Below, piece by piece: positions 8,064-16,049 of a DNA stretch of 64,000 nucleotides (the first letter of the stretch is position 1; the number at the start of each line of letters is the position of its first letter). A model generated the notes under the pieces. The model saw nothing but the letters and a program-made list of their open reading frames with translations, did no database searches and was not told the origin of the DNA. Origin of the DNA: Brevundimonas sp. NIBR11 (lineage in GTDB: Bacteria > Pseudomonadota > Alphaproteobacteria > Caulobacterales > Caulobacteraceae); NCBI RefSeq assembly GCF_027912535.1, contig NZ_CP115465.1, forward strand, positions 355,001 to 419,000, written 5' to 3'. Made by a program: the position numbers and the translations under genes.

Positions 8064-8840
8064 ATGAAAATCCGCGTCCGCGCCGAGCTCGTCTATCGTT
8101 TCGATCCGCCGACGGATGCGATCTACAAGATTCAGGTCGCGCATTGGCCGGGTCAGGACATCCTGCAAGAGCGGCTGACGGTCACTCCGCCGCAGGAACT
8201 GCATGAGGACGAGGACACGGAGTTCGGAGCCCGGACGCTGCGCGCGCGGCTGTCGGGCGAGGTCGCCGTGACCTATGAGGCGGTGGTGGACAACGGCAAG
8301 CTGATGGGCCTTCCGCCGGGGGTGACGCAGCATGACTGGAACGACTTGCCCGCGGAGGTTCTGACCTATCTGTGGCCCAGCCGCTACTGCCCGTCGGATC
8401 AGTTCGGCCGTTTCGTGGAGCGACAGTTCGGCGAGACGACCGGTGGTGAGCGGGTCCTGGCGATCCTGGGATGGATCAAGGAGAACATCGATTACGAGCG
8501 GGGCGTGTCGGACTCGGAGACCACGGCGGCGCGGACCTTCATAGATCGGGCCGGGGTGTGTCGCGACTTCACCCACATGGGCATCACCCTGTGCCGGGCC
8601 TCCGGCATTCCGGCGCGTGCGGTCAGCGCCTATGCGCACCAGCTGACGCCGCCGGATTTCCACGCCATCTTCGAGGTTTGGCTGTCGAACGGCTGGTGGC
8701 TGGTCGACCCGACCGGACTGGCGCCGATCGAAGGGCTGGTTCGGATCGCCTGCGGGCGCGACGCGGCGGACATCGCCTTTCTGTCCACGCAGGGGTCCTG
8801 CGCGATGGTGCGTCAGTCGATCACGGCGGTGGCCGCCTAG
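8064..8840 (+). CDS. Transglutaminase-like cysteine protease domain protein
   Basis: 258 residues. An N-terminal beta domain (1-115) is followed by a transglutaminase-like core with the triad Cys166 (AGVCRDFTH), His200 (PDFHAIFEVW) and Asp215 (WLVDPTG). There is no signal peptide, so a cytoplasmic location is likely. Bacterial proteins of this type are usually proteases or peptidases rather than crosslinking enzymes, and some belong to peptide-modifying systems; nothing here identifies a partner. It stands alone, tail to tail with the first M1 peptidase, five bases away. Confidence 0.87.
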   Translation: MKIRVRAELVYRFDPPTDAIYKIQVAHWPGQDILQERLTVTPPQELHEDEDTEFGARTLRARLSGEVAVTYEAVVDNGKLMGLPPGVTQHDWNDLPAEVLTYLWPSRYCPSDQFGRFVERQFGETTGGERVLAILGWIKENIDYERGVSDSETTAARTFIDRAGVCRDFTHMGITLCRASGIPARAVSAYAHQLTPPDFHAIFEVWLSNGWWLVDPTGLAPIEGLVRIACGRDAADIAFLSTQGSCAMVRQSITAVAA

Positions 8841-8844
8841 TCGC

Positions 8845-10557
8845 CTACTGCGTGGAGGCGCGGTCGGTGCGGCGGCGCCCCTGGTAGGTTTCGATGAAGT
8901 CGAGGCGCCGCAGGACCTTGTTCTGCGGATCGATGACAACGTGGGCCCCTGTGGGGACGCGGATCGAACCACGGCCGCCGGTCATGGGAAGCGTATGGAC
9001 GCGGCCGTCGACCGAGATCTCGACCGGCATGGGAAAGTCCGCGCCGTCGCCGGTGGTCCACGACACGTCGAGCGTCTCGCCGTCGCGCGTCTCGTTCAGG
9101 ACCGGCAGAGCGGCCTGGTAGAGGTAGCCGCGGAAGAACCAGCCGTAGTCCTTGCCGGTGACCGCGTTGACGATGCGTAGGAAATCCGGGGTCGAGCGAT
9201 AGATCGGCTCGAAATTGCCCGGGCGCGGGTCGGGGCGGCCGTAGACCAGGGTGGTGACCGACCGGAAGAAGGCCTCGTCGCCGATCAGCATCCGCAGGGA
9301 ATGGGCGATCAGCGAACCCTTTGAATAGATGTCGTTGCCCGGCCCGACCTCGCCGTCATAGACCTCGGCTTCGGTCTTGAGCTCACCAGAGACCACGGGG
9401 AAGCGGTTCATCAGGCCCTGCTGCTGCTCGGCCAGTTCGGTCTGCATGTAGCGGTCGCCGTGCAGCCAGGCGCCGTAGAGGGGCTGCATATAGGAGCCCA
9501 GACCCTCGTGCAGCCACATGTCGTCGGCATTCGCATTGGTCATCTGGTTGCCGAACCACTCGTGGGCCAGCTCGTGCTGCAGCAGCCAGTCGTAGCCTTT
9601 GCCGTCCAGCCGATAGCTGTTGCCGTAGGCGTTGATGGTCTGGTGCTCCATGCCCAGGTGCGGCGTCTCCACCACGCCCATCTTCTCGTCGGAGAAGGGG
9701 AAGGGACCGACGGTGGCTTCGTAGAAGTCCATCTGCAGCGGGAACTCTGCGAACAGGGCTGCGGCTTTCGCCGGATCGTCCGAGGTCAGATGCCAGAAGG
9801 ACATGGGGAAGGTGTTGCCGAAGCGGCTGCGATATTCCGTCTTCAGCTCGGTGTAGGGACCGATGTTGAGGGCGACCGCATAGGTGTTTGGCTGGGCCGC
9901 CGACCAGTTCCAAGTGGTCCAGCCATCGCCGTGATCCTGGGTTCCGAGGAAACGACCGTTGGACGGAGCGGAGAGGCCAGTCGGAACGGTGATGTGCAGA
10001 TCGACGCGGCCGGGCTCGGCCAGGGGGCTGTCGATACAGGGCCAGAACAGATCGCAACCCTCGCCCTGCACGGCCGTGGCGATCCACGGTTCGCCGCCGG
10101 GCGCCGTGGACCAAACGAAGCCGCCGTTCCACGGGGCGCGCGGGGCGACGCGGGGATGGCCGGAATAGGCGATGGTCAGGGTGGCGGACCGGCCCGCTGT
10201 CAGGGGACGCGCGAGGGGCACGGTCATCCGGCCCTCGGGATTGGTCCAGTCGGAGACGGCCTGACCGTCCACGGTGACGGCCGAGACGTCGAAGACGGTG
10301 TCCAGCTCGACCACCAGGGCGGCGACGGGCGCGGTGGCGGTCAAGGTCAGCGCGGCCGTGGCGTCGATGGCCTTGTCGTCGGGCCTGACCTTGATCGCCA
10401 GGTCGACGAGGTCGATGCGCACCGCCTCCTGTTCCGGCGTGCGCGGCTGATCCGTCATCAGGGTGAAGGCGGTCGACTCGCGCGGGGTGGCGTCCTGGGC
10501 GAGGGCGGGACTGGCCAGAAGAGCGGCGACGGCGAGGGCGGTCAGGGTCGTGCGCAT
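8845..10557 (-). CDS. Exported M1-family metallopeptidase (aminopeptidase), copy 2
   Basis: 570 residues starting with a clear signal peptide (cleavage about ALA-QD, residue 20), so periplasmic or secreted. The zinc site is HELAH at 328-332 with the third ligand Glu351 (WLHEGLG). The substrate N-terminus recognition motif is GMEHQ (302-306), a variant of GxMEN. It has the N-terminal beta domain and catalytic domain but no long ERAP1-like C-terminal domain, as in short bacterial M1 enzymes. It removes N-terminal residues from peptides by inference. It follows a close paralogue by eight bases, so the pair is a tandem duplication in one transcription unit. Confidence 0.93.
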   Translation of the reverse strand: MRTTLTALAVAALLASPALAQDATPRESTAFTLMTDQPRTPEQEAVRIDLVDLAIKVRPDDKAIDATAALTLTATAPVAALVVELDTVFDVSAVTVDGQAVSDWTNPEGRMTVPLARPLTAGRSATLTIAYSGHPRVAPRAPWNGGFVWSTAPGGEPWIATAVQGEGCDLFWPCIDSPLAEPGRVDLHITVPTGLSAPSNGRFLGTQDHGDGWTTWNWSAAQPNTYAVALNIGPYTELKTEYRSRFGNTFPMSFWHLTSDDPAKAAALFAEFPLQMDFYEATVGPFPFSDEKMGVVETPHLGMEHQTINAYGNSYRLDGKGYDWLLQHELAHEWFGNQMTNANADDMWLHEGLGSYMQPLYGAWLHGDRYMQTELAEQQQGLMNRFPVVSGELKTEAEVYDGEVGPGNDIYSKGSLIAHSLRMLIGDEAFFRSVTTLVYGRPDPRPGNFEPIYRSTPDFLRIVNAVTGKDYGWFFRGYLYQAALPVLNETRDGETLDVSWTTGDGADFPMPVEISVDGRVHTLPMTGGRGSIRVPTGAHVVIDPQNKVLRRLDFIETYQGRRRTDRASTQ

Positions 10558-10565
10558 GACGGGCC

Positions 10566-12329
10566 TCAGCTGGCGGACCGGGCGGTGCGTTCGGCGGCGG
10601 CGCGCTCGCGTTCGGCCTGGTTGTAGGCCTGCAGGTCGTCGATGACGTCGAGCTGGCGCAGCAGTTTGTTCTGCGGATCGATCAACACGGTCGCGCCGGC
10701 CGGCACGGTGAGGGTCGTGCGGCCGTCCGGCATCGGCACGGTCTGGGACCGGCCGTCGATCTCGATCTCGACCGGCATGGGGAAGTCGCCGCCGTCGCCG
10801 GTGGTCCAGGTCAGGGTCAACCGGTCGCCCGAACGGGTCTGGGCGAGCACCGGCAGGGCCGCCTGATAGAGGTAGGCGTTGAAGAACCAGTCATAGTTCC
10901 GGCCGGTCACCGAGTTGACGATTGCGTTCATCTCGCGCGTCGAGGACGTCTGCGGCACGAAGTTGCCGGGGCGGGGGTCGGGACGGCCGTACACCAACCG
11001 GCGGATGACTTCGTAGAAGTCGTCGTCGCCGATCGTCATCCTGAGGGTATGGGCGATCAGCGAGCCCTTGGAATAGATGTCGCCGCCGGGACCTTCGGAG
11101 CCGCCGTAGACCTGATTGACCGTGCGATCGTGCCGCGAAACCACCGGGAAGCGGTTCACCAACCCCTCGCGCTGATGCTGGAGTTCGGACTGCATGTAGC
11201 GTTCGCCGTGCAGGTAGCGGGCGAACAGGGGCTGCATGTAGCTGCCCAGGCCTTCGTGCAGCCACATGTCGTCGGCGTTGTGGTTGGTCAGCTGGTTGGC
11301 GAACCATTCATGGCTGAACTCGTGCTGCAGCAGGGTGTCGTAGCCGCGCGCCTCGACCTTGTACGCGTTGCCATAGGCGTTGATCGTCTGGTGCTCCATG
11401 CCGAGGTAGGGGGTCTCGACCACGCCCATTTTCGAGTCGCCGAACGGATAGGGGCCGATGGTCGCTTCGAAGAAGTCGAGCATCGGCGCGAACTCGGCGA
11501 ACAGACGGGCGACCTTGGCCGGGTCGTCGGAGCGCAGATGCCAGTAGTGCATCGGGATCGTGTTGCCGAACCGGCTGGCGTAGGAGGCCGTGACCTCCTC
11601 GTAAGGGCCGACGTTGATCATCCCGGCGTAGATATTCGGATGAACGATCGACCAGTTCCAGGTCTTGGTCCCATCGGCGTTCTCGGTCATGCCCTTGAAG
11701 ACGCCCGGTCCCGGGGCCGAGACATTGCCGGGCGTGGTGACGTGCATGTCCAGCTGGCCGGGCTCGGCATGGGAGTTGTCAATGCAGGGCCAGACCAGGT
11801 CGCAGCCGTTGAGCTGGACCGCCGATCCGACCCACGGCTCGCCGGTCGGGGCGGTGGCCCAGACGAAGCCGCCGTTCCATGGCGCGCGGGGGGCGACGCG
11901 GGGCGCGCCGGCGTAGGCGATGGTCAGGGTCGGGGTGGCGCCGGCGGCGAGGCCGGCCGGAACCTCGACGGTCAGGCGGCCCTCGGGATTGGACCAGCGG
12001 TCGGCGGGGACGACGGCGCCGTCCAGCCGGATCTCGGAGATGGTGAAGAGGGTGTCGAGCTCGACCGCCAGCCGCTGGATCGGGGCCGTGACCGTGAAGT
12101 CGAGGATGGCGACGCCCTCGATCGACTTCGTTTCCGGCAGGACCTTGATCGACAGATCGGCCTTGTCGAAGCTCAGCGCCTCCTGCTCCGGCGTGCGGGG
12201 GTTGTCGGTCTCGAGCGTGAAGGCGGTCGGCTGTCGGGCCCCGGCCGCGTGAGGCTGGGCGTCCTGAGCCACCGCGGGCGCAGTTGCCAGGAGGGCGAGG
12301 ACGGATGCGGCGCAGGCGAACTTGATCAT
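10566..12329 (-). CDS. Exported M1-family metallopeptidase (aminopeptidase), copy 1
   Basis: 587 residues from the ATG at 12329, which directly precedes the signal peptide (MIKFACAASVLALLATA, cleavage near AVAQ). The longer upstream open frame adds 21 residues that would spoil the signal. The catalytic motif is HEFSHEW with the downstream WLHEGLG glutamate, and the recognition motif is GMEHQ. It is similar in sequence to the following M1 gene over its whole length (for example APWNGGFVW, GCDL.WPCID, GRPDPRPGNF in both). The C-terminal tail is Ala/Glu/Arg-rich (residues 565-587), absent from the paralogue. Likely role: periplasmic peptide trimming for amino-acid supply. Confidence 0.93.
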   Translation of the reverse strand: MIKFACAASVLALLATAPAVAQDAQPHAAGARQPTAFTLETDNPRTPEQEALSFDKADLSIKVLPETKSIEGVAILDFTVTAPIQRLAVELDTLFTISEIRLDGAVVPADRWSNPEGRLTVEVPAGLAAGATPTLTIAYAGAPRVAPRAPWNGGFVWATAPTGEPWVGSAVQLNGCDLVWPCIDNSHAEPGQLDMHVTTPGNVSAPGPGVFKGMTENADGTKTWNWSIVHPNIYAGMINVGPYEEVTASYASRFGNTIPMHYWHLRSDDPAKVARLFAEFAPMLDFFEATIGPYPFGDSKMGVVETPYLGMEHQTINAYGNAYKVEARGYDTLLQHEFSHEWFANQLTNHNADDMWLHEGLGSYMQPLFARYLHGERYMQSELQHQREGLVNRFPVVSRHDRTVNQVYGGSEGPGGDIYSKGSLIAHTLRMTIGDDDFYEVIRRLVYGRPDPRPGNFVPQTSSTREMNAIVNSVTGRNYDWFFNAYLYQAALPVLAQTRSGDRLTLTWTTGDGGDFPMPVEIEIDGRSQTVPMPDGRTTLTVPAGATVLIDPQNKLLRQLDVIDDLQAYNQAERERAAAERTARSAS

Positions 12330-12397
12330 GACCGAGGCCCCGATGAGACAGCGGCGCCAACCTATCGAACCGGCGTCCCGGGGCAACGGCAAAGAAA

Positions 12398-12421
12398 AAG
12401 GCCGGTGTCGCCACCGGCCTT
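12398..12421 (-). terminator. Rho-independent terminator of rpmB
   Basis: A 10-bp perfect stem (AAGGCCGGTG with CACCGGCCTT) and a four-base loop lie about 22 bases past the rpmB stop. Reading leftward the stem is followed by TTTTCTTT, a proper U-run. It sits between rpmB and the M1 gene on the same strand, so the M1 pair should have its own promoter. Confidence 0.85.
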
Positions 12422-12443
12422 GTTCAAATATCTTTCGGACGCC

Positions 12444-12740
12444 TCAGGCCGCGGCTTGTTCGGCCAGCTTGGCCTTCACCTGACGCTTGATGCGCTGGGC
12501 GGTCGGCGACAGGTTCTCGTCGTTGGCCTTGATGATAAACGGGTCCAGGCCGCCCTTGAAGTCGAGCGTACGCAACGCGGCGTTCGAGATCCGCAGCGAG
12601 TACGACTGTCCCAGGGCTTCCGAAGCCAGCTTGACCTTCTTCAGCGACGGCAGGAAGCGGCGCTTGGTCTTGATGTTCGAGTGGCTGACCGAGTGGCCGA
12701 CCATCGGGCCGACACCGGTGAGTTCGCAACGACGCGACAT
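12444..12740 (-). CDS. rpmB: 50S ribosomal protein L28
   Basis: 98 residues beginning MSRRCELTG, the standard L28 N-terminus, followed by the HSNIKTKRRFLPSL core that contacts 23S rRNA. The open frame runs further upstream, but the conserved start at 12740 is clear. It is monocistronic: a terminator follows and a divergent gene lies upstream. The leader contains a strong hairpin at 12798-12820, 57 bases before the start codon. Confidence 0.97.
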   Translation of the reverse strand: MSRRCELTGVGPMVGHSVSHSNIKTKRRFLPSLKKVKLASEALGQSYSLRISNAALRTLDFKGGLDPFIIKANDENLSPTAQRIKRQVKAKLAEQAAA

Positions 12741-12797
12741 CGTCTGATCCTTGAGGTGGCGCCGTCCCGAACCGTGGAAGGGCGCATGAAACAAATG

Positions 12798-12820
12798 CGC
12801 GCGGGGGAGGTCCCCGCGCG
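12798..12820 (-). promoter_or_regulatory. Leader hairpin upstream of rpmB
   Basis: A 9-bp perfect GC stem (CGCGCGGGG with CCCCGCGCG) and a five-base loop are located between rpmB and the divergent DUF3617-like gene. If rpmB transcription starts upstream of it, the hairpin is in the rpmB 5' leader and could have a regulatory role. No T-run follows, so it is not a simple terminator. Function is inferred from position only. Confidence 0.35.
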
Positions 12821-12967
12821 AGAGGGGGCCGTATAGAGGAAGCGATCCCGCGCCGTCAAGGGATTGGGCTCTGAATAGACTCAAGGAACCGTTCCCGCGC
12901 CTCCATGCGTTCATGCGTCGTTCAATCGCCGCGTTTCAATGCTCAAGCTCACCGGACTGACCCGGGG

Positions 12968-13447
12968 ATGAGATCCATGATGACCTTGCCTGCCGTTCTG
13001 ATGCGCGCCGTCGCCATCACCGCACCCGCCCTGGCCGGAGCGATACTGCTGGCCGCGCCCGCCTCCTCGACCCAGGCTCAGGCCTCGGCGAGCGAGGTCC
13101 TGCCGGGCTACTGGGAATACACCACCAGCGCCGTAGGCATTCGGTCGACCGAGACCAAATGCGTGCGCCCCTCGGAGATCAATCGCTTCTTCGGCGGCCT
13201 GTCCACGCGCCGCTGGCGCTGCACCTATCCGACGCGCGTCGTCGGCGGCGGGACCGCGCGGTTCGAAGGGACCTGCACCGACCCTCGCGGCCGCCATGTC
13301 AACGTGCGCCTGGGCGGGTCCTACCAGCAGGAGAGCTTCCGCTTCACCGGCGGGGCCCAGCTGGCGCGAGGCACGCCGTATCTGCCGGCTTCGATCACCG
13401 CGCGTCGCGTGGCGGCGGTCTGCCCGGCCGGGGCGGAGTATTTCTGA
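12968..13447 (+). CDS. Exported DUF3617-like small protein
   Basis: 159 residues from the ATG at 12968; ATGs at 12977 and 12980 are also possible and GGGATGAG at 12965-12972 would suit them. A signal peptide (about 30 residues, ending AASSTQAQA) points to the periplasm. The mature part begins LPGYWEYTT and contains cysteine pairs around TKCVRPSE, WRCTYPT and EGTCTD. This resembles DUF3617 proteins, a family of small periplasmic proteins of unknown role common in Sphingomonadales and Caulobacterales. It is convergent with carD, sharing a bidirectional terminator. Confidence 0.75.
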   Translation: MRSMMTLPAVLMRAVAITAPALAGAILLAAPASSTQAQASASEVLPGYWEYTTSAVGIRSTETKCVRPSEINRFFGGLSTRRWRCTYPTRVVGGGTARFEGTCTDPRGRHVNVRLGGSYQQESFRFTGGAQLARGTPYLPASITARRVAAVCPAGAEYF

Positions 13448-13472
13448 CGCTCCCGGCGCCGACCAGAGAAAG

Positions 13473-13503
13473 AAAAAGGCCCCGGAGCGATCCGGGGCCT
13501 TTT
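13473..13503. terminator. Bidirectional terminator between the DUF3617-like gene and carD
   Basis: An 11-bp perfect stem AAGGCCCCGGA / TCCGGGGCCTT with a GCGA loop at 13476-13501. TTTT follows on the right and AAAAA precedes on the left, so both converging transcripts can terminate here. Confidence 0.88.
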
Positions 13504-13526
13504 CCATATCGGCGACGTCGCCGTGA

Positions 13527-14087
13527 TTATGCGGCTTCGGCTTCTTCTTCCGCATCGGCGGCTTCGGCGGCGGCGATGACGGCCTTCTTGGCGCTCAGCG
13601 ATTTGGAGAGCAGCTGGACGGCGGCGTCCTTGTCGATGCGGTTGGCGGCGGCGACTTCGCGAGCCATGCGGTCCAGAGCCGATTCGTAGAGCTGACGCTC
13701 CGAGTAGGACTGTTCCGGCTGGGAGTCGGCGCGGTGCAGGTCGCGGACCACCTCGGCGATCGACACGAGGTCGCCCGAGTTGATCTTGGCTTCGTATTCC
13801 TGAGCGCGACGCGACCACATGGTGCGCTTGATGCGGGCGCGGCCCTTCAGCGTGGTGAGGGCCTTGGTCACGACGTCGTCGGCGGCCAGCGAGCGCAGGC
13901 CGGCCGTCTTGGCCTTCTTGGTCGGGACGCGCAGGGTCATCTTCTCGTGGTCGAAGGTCACGACATAGACTTCCAGCGACATGCCGGCGACTTCCTGGGT
14001 CTCGACCGCGGCGACCTTGCCGACGCCGTGGGCAGGATAGACGACCGCGTCGCCAACCTTGAATTCCAGACCGCTCTTGTTCGTCAT
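13527..14087 (-). CDS. carD: CarD-family transcriptional regulator
   Basis: 186 residues from the ATG at 14087, preceded by GGAAAGGA. The N-terminal RNA-polymerase-interacting domain shows FKVGDAVVYPAHGVGKV (residues 8-24). The C-terminal half is helical with the conserved WSRRAQEYEAKI and ERQLYESALDRMAREVA segments, and the tail is Ala/Glu-rich. CarD binds the RNA polymerase beta subunit and stabilises open complexes, especially at rRNA and other growth genes; in Caulobacter the homologue is CdnL. It stands in the usual alphaproteobacterial order next to fdxA. Confidence 0.95.
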   Translation of the reverse strand: MTNKSGLEFKVGDAVVYPAHGVGKVAAVETQEVAGMSLEVYVVTFDHEKMTLRVPTKKAKTAGLRSLAADDVVTKALTTLKGRARIKRTMWSRRAQEYEAKINSGDLVSIAEVVRDLHRADSQPEQSYSERQLYESALDRMAREVAAANRIDKDAAVQLLSKSLSAKKAVIAAAEAADAEEEAEAA

Positions 14088-14401
14088 GTCATTCCTTTCC
14101 CGGACGCAGGAGAAGGGCATCGAAGGCGCGAAGGACAATTGCTTCCGAACCGGCGACGGGGGTCGCCGATGGGAATGATGCAGTCGTCAGTCGTGGAAAC
14201 GGATCACCCAACCTCTGGCCGACCCCGTCTTCATGGACGAGGTTCTGTCGCAAACGCGGGCGGCGCGTAGGAAACGCATACCGCCCGACCCAATGTGAAG
14301 GAACATATCACAAAACGAGGCAATTTCAAAACGTCGCGTGCGTCGGCTGCCAGACCGTCGCTATTCCTGACCCGGAGCTTGGGCGAAAAGTTAGGGCGGC
14401 C
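14088..14401. other. Non-coding interval between fdxA and carD
   Basis: 314 bases without a convincing gene. It holds the candidate carD promoter at 14302-14329 and the carD ribosome site. Apart from these I see no repeat, RNA gene or strong hairpin in it. Confidence 0.6.
14302..14329 (-). promoter_or_regulatory. Candidate sigma-70 promoter of carD
   Basis: Reading leftward, TTGAAA and TATGTT are separated by 16 bases in the only AT-rich patch of this interval. A start here would give a leader of about 200 bases before the carD ATG. The match is by eye only. Confidence 0.4.
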
Positions 14402-14743
14402 TCAGGATCCCTTGCCCGGCTTGGGCGAGAAATATTTCTCGAACTTGCCGGTCTCTCGTTCGAACTGTTCCTTGTCCGCGGGCGGCGTGCCCTTGACCGT
14501 GATGTTCGGCCAGACCTTGGCGTACTCGGCGTTGACCTGAAGCCACTTGCCGTCGGGCTCGTCCTCGGTGTCCGGGACGATGGCGTCGACGGGGCATTCG
14601 GGCTCACACACGCCACAGTCGATGCACTCGTCCGGGGCGATGACGAGGAAATTCTCGCCTTCGTAGAAGCAGTCCACCGGGCAGACCTCGACGCAGTCCA
14701 TGAACTTACATTTCACGCAGGCGTCGGTGACGATGTAGGTCAT
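14402..14743 (-). CDS. fdxA: Seven-iron ferredoxin FdxA
   Basis: 113 residues, the alphaproteobacterial FdxA length. The first cluster motif, [16 protein letters not shown], has the insertion typical of the [3Fe-4S] or modified site; the second, [14 protein letters not shown], is a standard [4Fe-4S] motif. The C-terminal half ([16 protein letters not shown]) is the conserved tail of this family. It carries electrons in the cytoplasm. In many alphaproteobacteria fdxA lies between an S4 protein/helicase pair and carD, as it does here apart from an intervening YceI gene on the other strand. Confidence 0.96.
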   Translation of the reverse strand: MTYIVTDACVKCKFMDCVEVCPVDCFYEGENFLVIAPDECIDCGVCEPECPVDAIVPDTEDEPDGKWLQVNAEYAKVWPNITVKGTPPADKEQFERETGKFEKYFSPKPGKGS

Positions 14744-14923
14744 GAGCGGGCGGGCTGACGTTCGGTGCGGCGAGAGAGGCCCGGCAGATGACCCCGAGAA
14801 GGTCCGGTGTCAACCGGAGGGGAAGAGCAAAGGTCGGGGTTGTCTCCAAGGCCACAGCCGCTATTTGCATCAGTGTCGATTGCAGTTATGCGGTCGCCAT
14901 CCCCCAGAACGGAGCGCCTCCCC

Positions 14924-15556
14924 ATGCTGAACCGCCGCCTTCTCGCCCGCACCGCCGTCGCCGGAGCCCTGGTGCTCAGCCTCGTCGGCGGCGTCGTCAC
15001 CGCCCAGACCGCCGCGACCCGCAACCCCGCCGAGGTCCAGGCGGGGACTTACAAGCTGGATCCCGCGCATGGGAAGATCACTTGGTCGGTCGAACACCTG
15101 GGCTTCTCGACCTACTACGGCCAGTTCATAAACGTGGCCGCCGACCTGACCCTCGACCCGGCCAACCCCTCGGCCTCGACCCTGACGGCGACCGTGCCGC
15201 TGACCGACGTGGCGCCAAACAACGATGCGCTGAAGGCACACCTGCAGACGCCGGACTTCTTCGACACGGCCAGGTTCCCGACCGCAGCCTTCGTCGCCAC
15301 CTCGATCGTCATCGACGAGGACGACGCCTCGGAGGCCGAGGTCACGGGCAATCTGACCCTGCACGGCGTCACCAAGCCGGTCGTGCTGGACGTCGAGTTC
15401 AACCAGGCCGGTCCCTCGATGGGCGGGGTCTACAAGGTCGGCTTCGACGGCGAGACCATCATCAAGCGCTCGGAGTTCGGCATCAACTTCGGCCTGCCGG
15501 CCATTGGCGACGAGGTGGAGCTCCACATCGAAGGCGAGTTCATCAAACAACCCTGA
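14924..15556 (+). CDS. Exported YceI-family lipid-binding protein
   Basis: 210 residues from the ATG at 14924, which has GGAGCG upstream and directly precedes a signal peptide (about 32 residues, cleavage near VTAQTA). The longer open frame adds 39 unlikely residues. The mature part fits the YceI lipocalin-like barrel: YKLDPAHGKITWSVEHLGFS at its start, and NLTLHGVTKPVVLDV and RSEFGINFGLP later. Members bind isoprenoid chains such as polyprenyl quinones in the periplasm. It sits on the opposite strand between fdxA and the S4-domain gene. Confidence 0.92.
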   Translation: MLNRRLLARTAVAGALVLSLVGGVVTAQTAATRNPAEVQAGTYKLDPAHGKITWSVEHLGFSTYYGQFINVAADLTLDPANPSASTLTATVPLTDVAPNNDALKAHLQTPDFFDTARFPTAAFVATSIVIDEDDASEAEVTGNLTLHGVTKPVVLDVEFNQAGPSMGGVYKVGFDGETIIKRSEFGINFGLPAIGDEVELHIEGEFIKQP

Positions 15557-15592
15557 AGGGGCCTACCGCTCGACGCACGGCATCTCGCCGCT

Positions 15593-15883
15593 TTAGGCGG
15601 GTTCGTCGTCAGTGAGTGAGGAATAGAGGGCGCGGGCCTCCGGCGGAGGTCCGCGTCGTTCGCCCAAGGCCTCGACGCGGACGGCGGTGACCCGGCCGTT
15701 GATCGCGAAGGTCAGGTCGTCGCCGGGGTGGACGCAGCGACTGGGCTTGTCGAGCCGGGTCTGTTTTCCGTGATGGGTCAGCCTGACGGCGCCCTTCTCG
15801 ACCAAGTCGGCGGCCAGACCGCGCGTCTTCACGAACCGCGCGCGCCACAGCCAGATATCGACGCGAATGCTGTCTTCGCTCAT
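15593..15883 (-). CDS. S4-domain RNA-binding protein (Hsp15-like)
   Basis: 96 residues from the ATG at 15883. The S4 domain spans residues 5-60 (RVDIWLWRARFVKTRGLAADLVEKGAVRL), close to the heat-shock protein Hsp15 pattern, which binds stalled 50S subunits carrying peptidyl-tRNA. The remainder is a short basic tail. It is downstream of the SUV3-like helicase on the same strand with 166 bases between, a pairing often seen in alphaproteobacteria and consistent with joint work on RNA. Confidence 0.9.
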   Translation of the reverse strand: MSEDSIRVDIWLWRARFVKTRGLAADLVEKGAVRLTHHGKQTRLDKPSRCVHPGDDLTFAINGRVTAVRVEALGERRGPPPEARALYSSLTDDEPA

Positions 15884-16049
15884 TGGGGAACGAACCGAAC
15901 TGCGGTGTTTGCCGACCAGGCGCAACGAGAGCGATTGCCGTCATTGCCGAGGCGGCAGACGGCAAAAAATCCACGGCCGCGAACGCAATCACTGCCGAAA
16001 GACAGGCCGACCCAGCGAAGACCGCAATCCCGGAGCGAACGGCCGGGGC

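Noticed and set aside
12905..12967. The extra 21 residues before the DUF3617-like protein
   Set aside because: They precede the signal peptide and contain Cys/Arg/His residues unlikely in a signal n-region; the ATGs at 12968-12980 are better.
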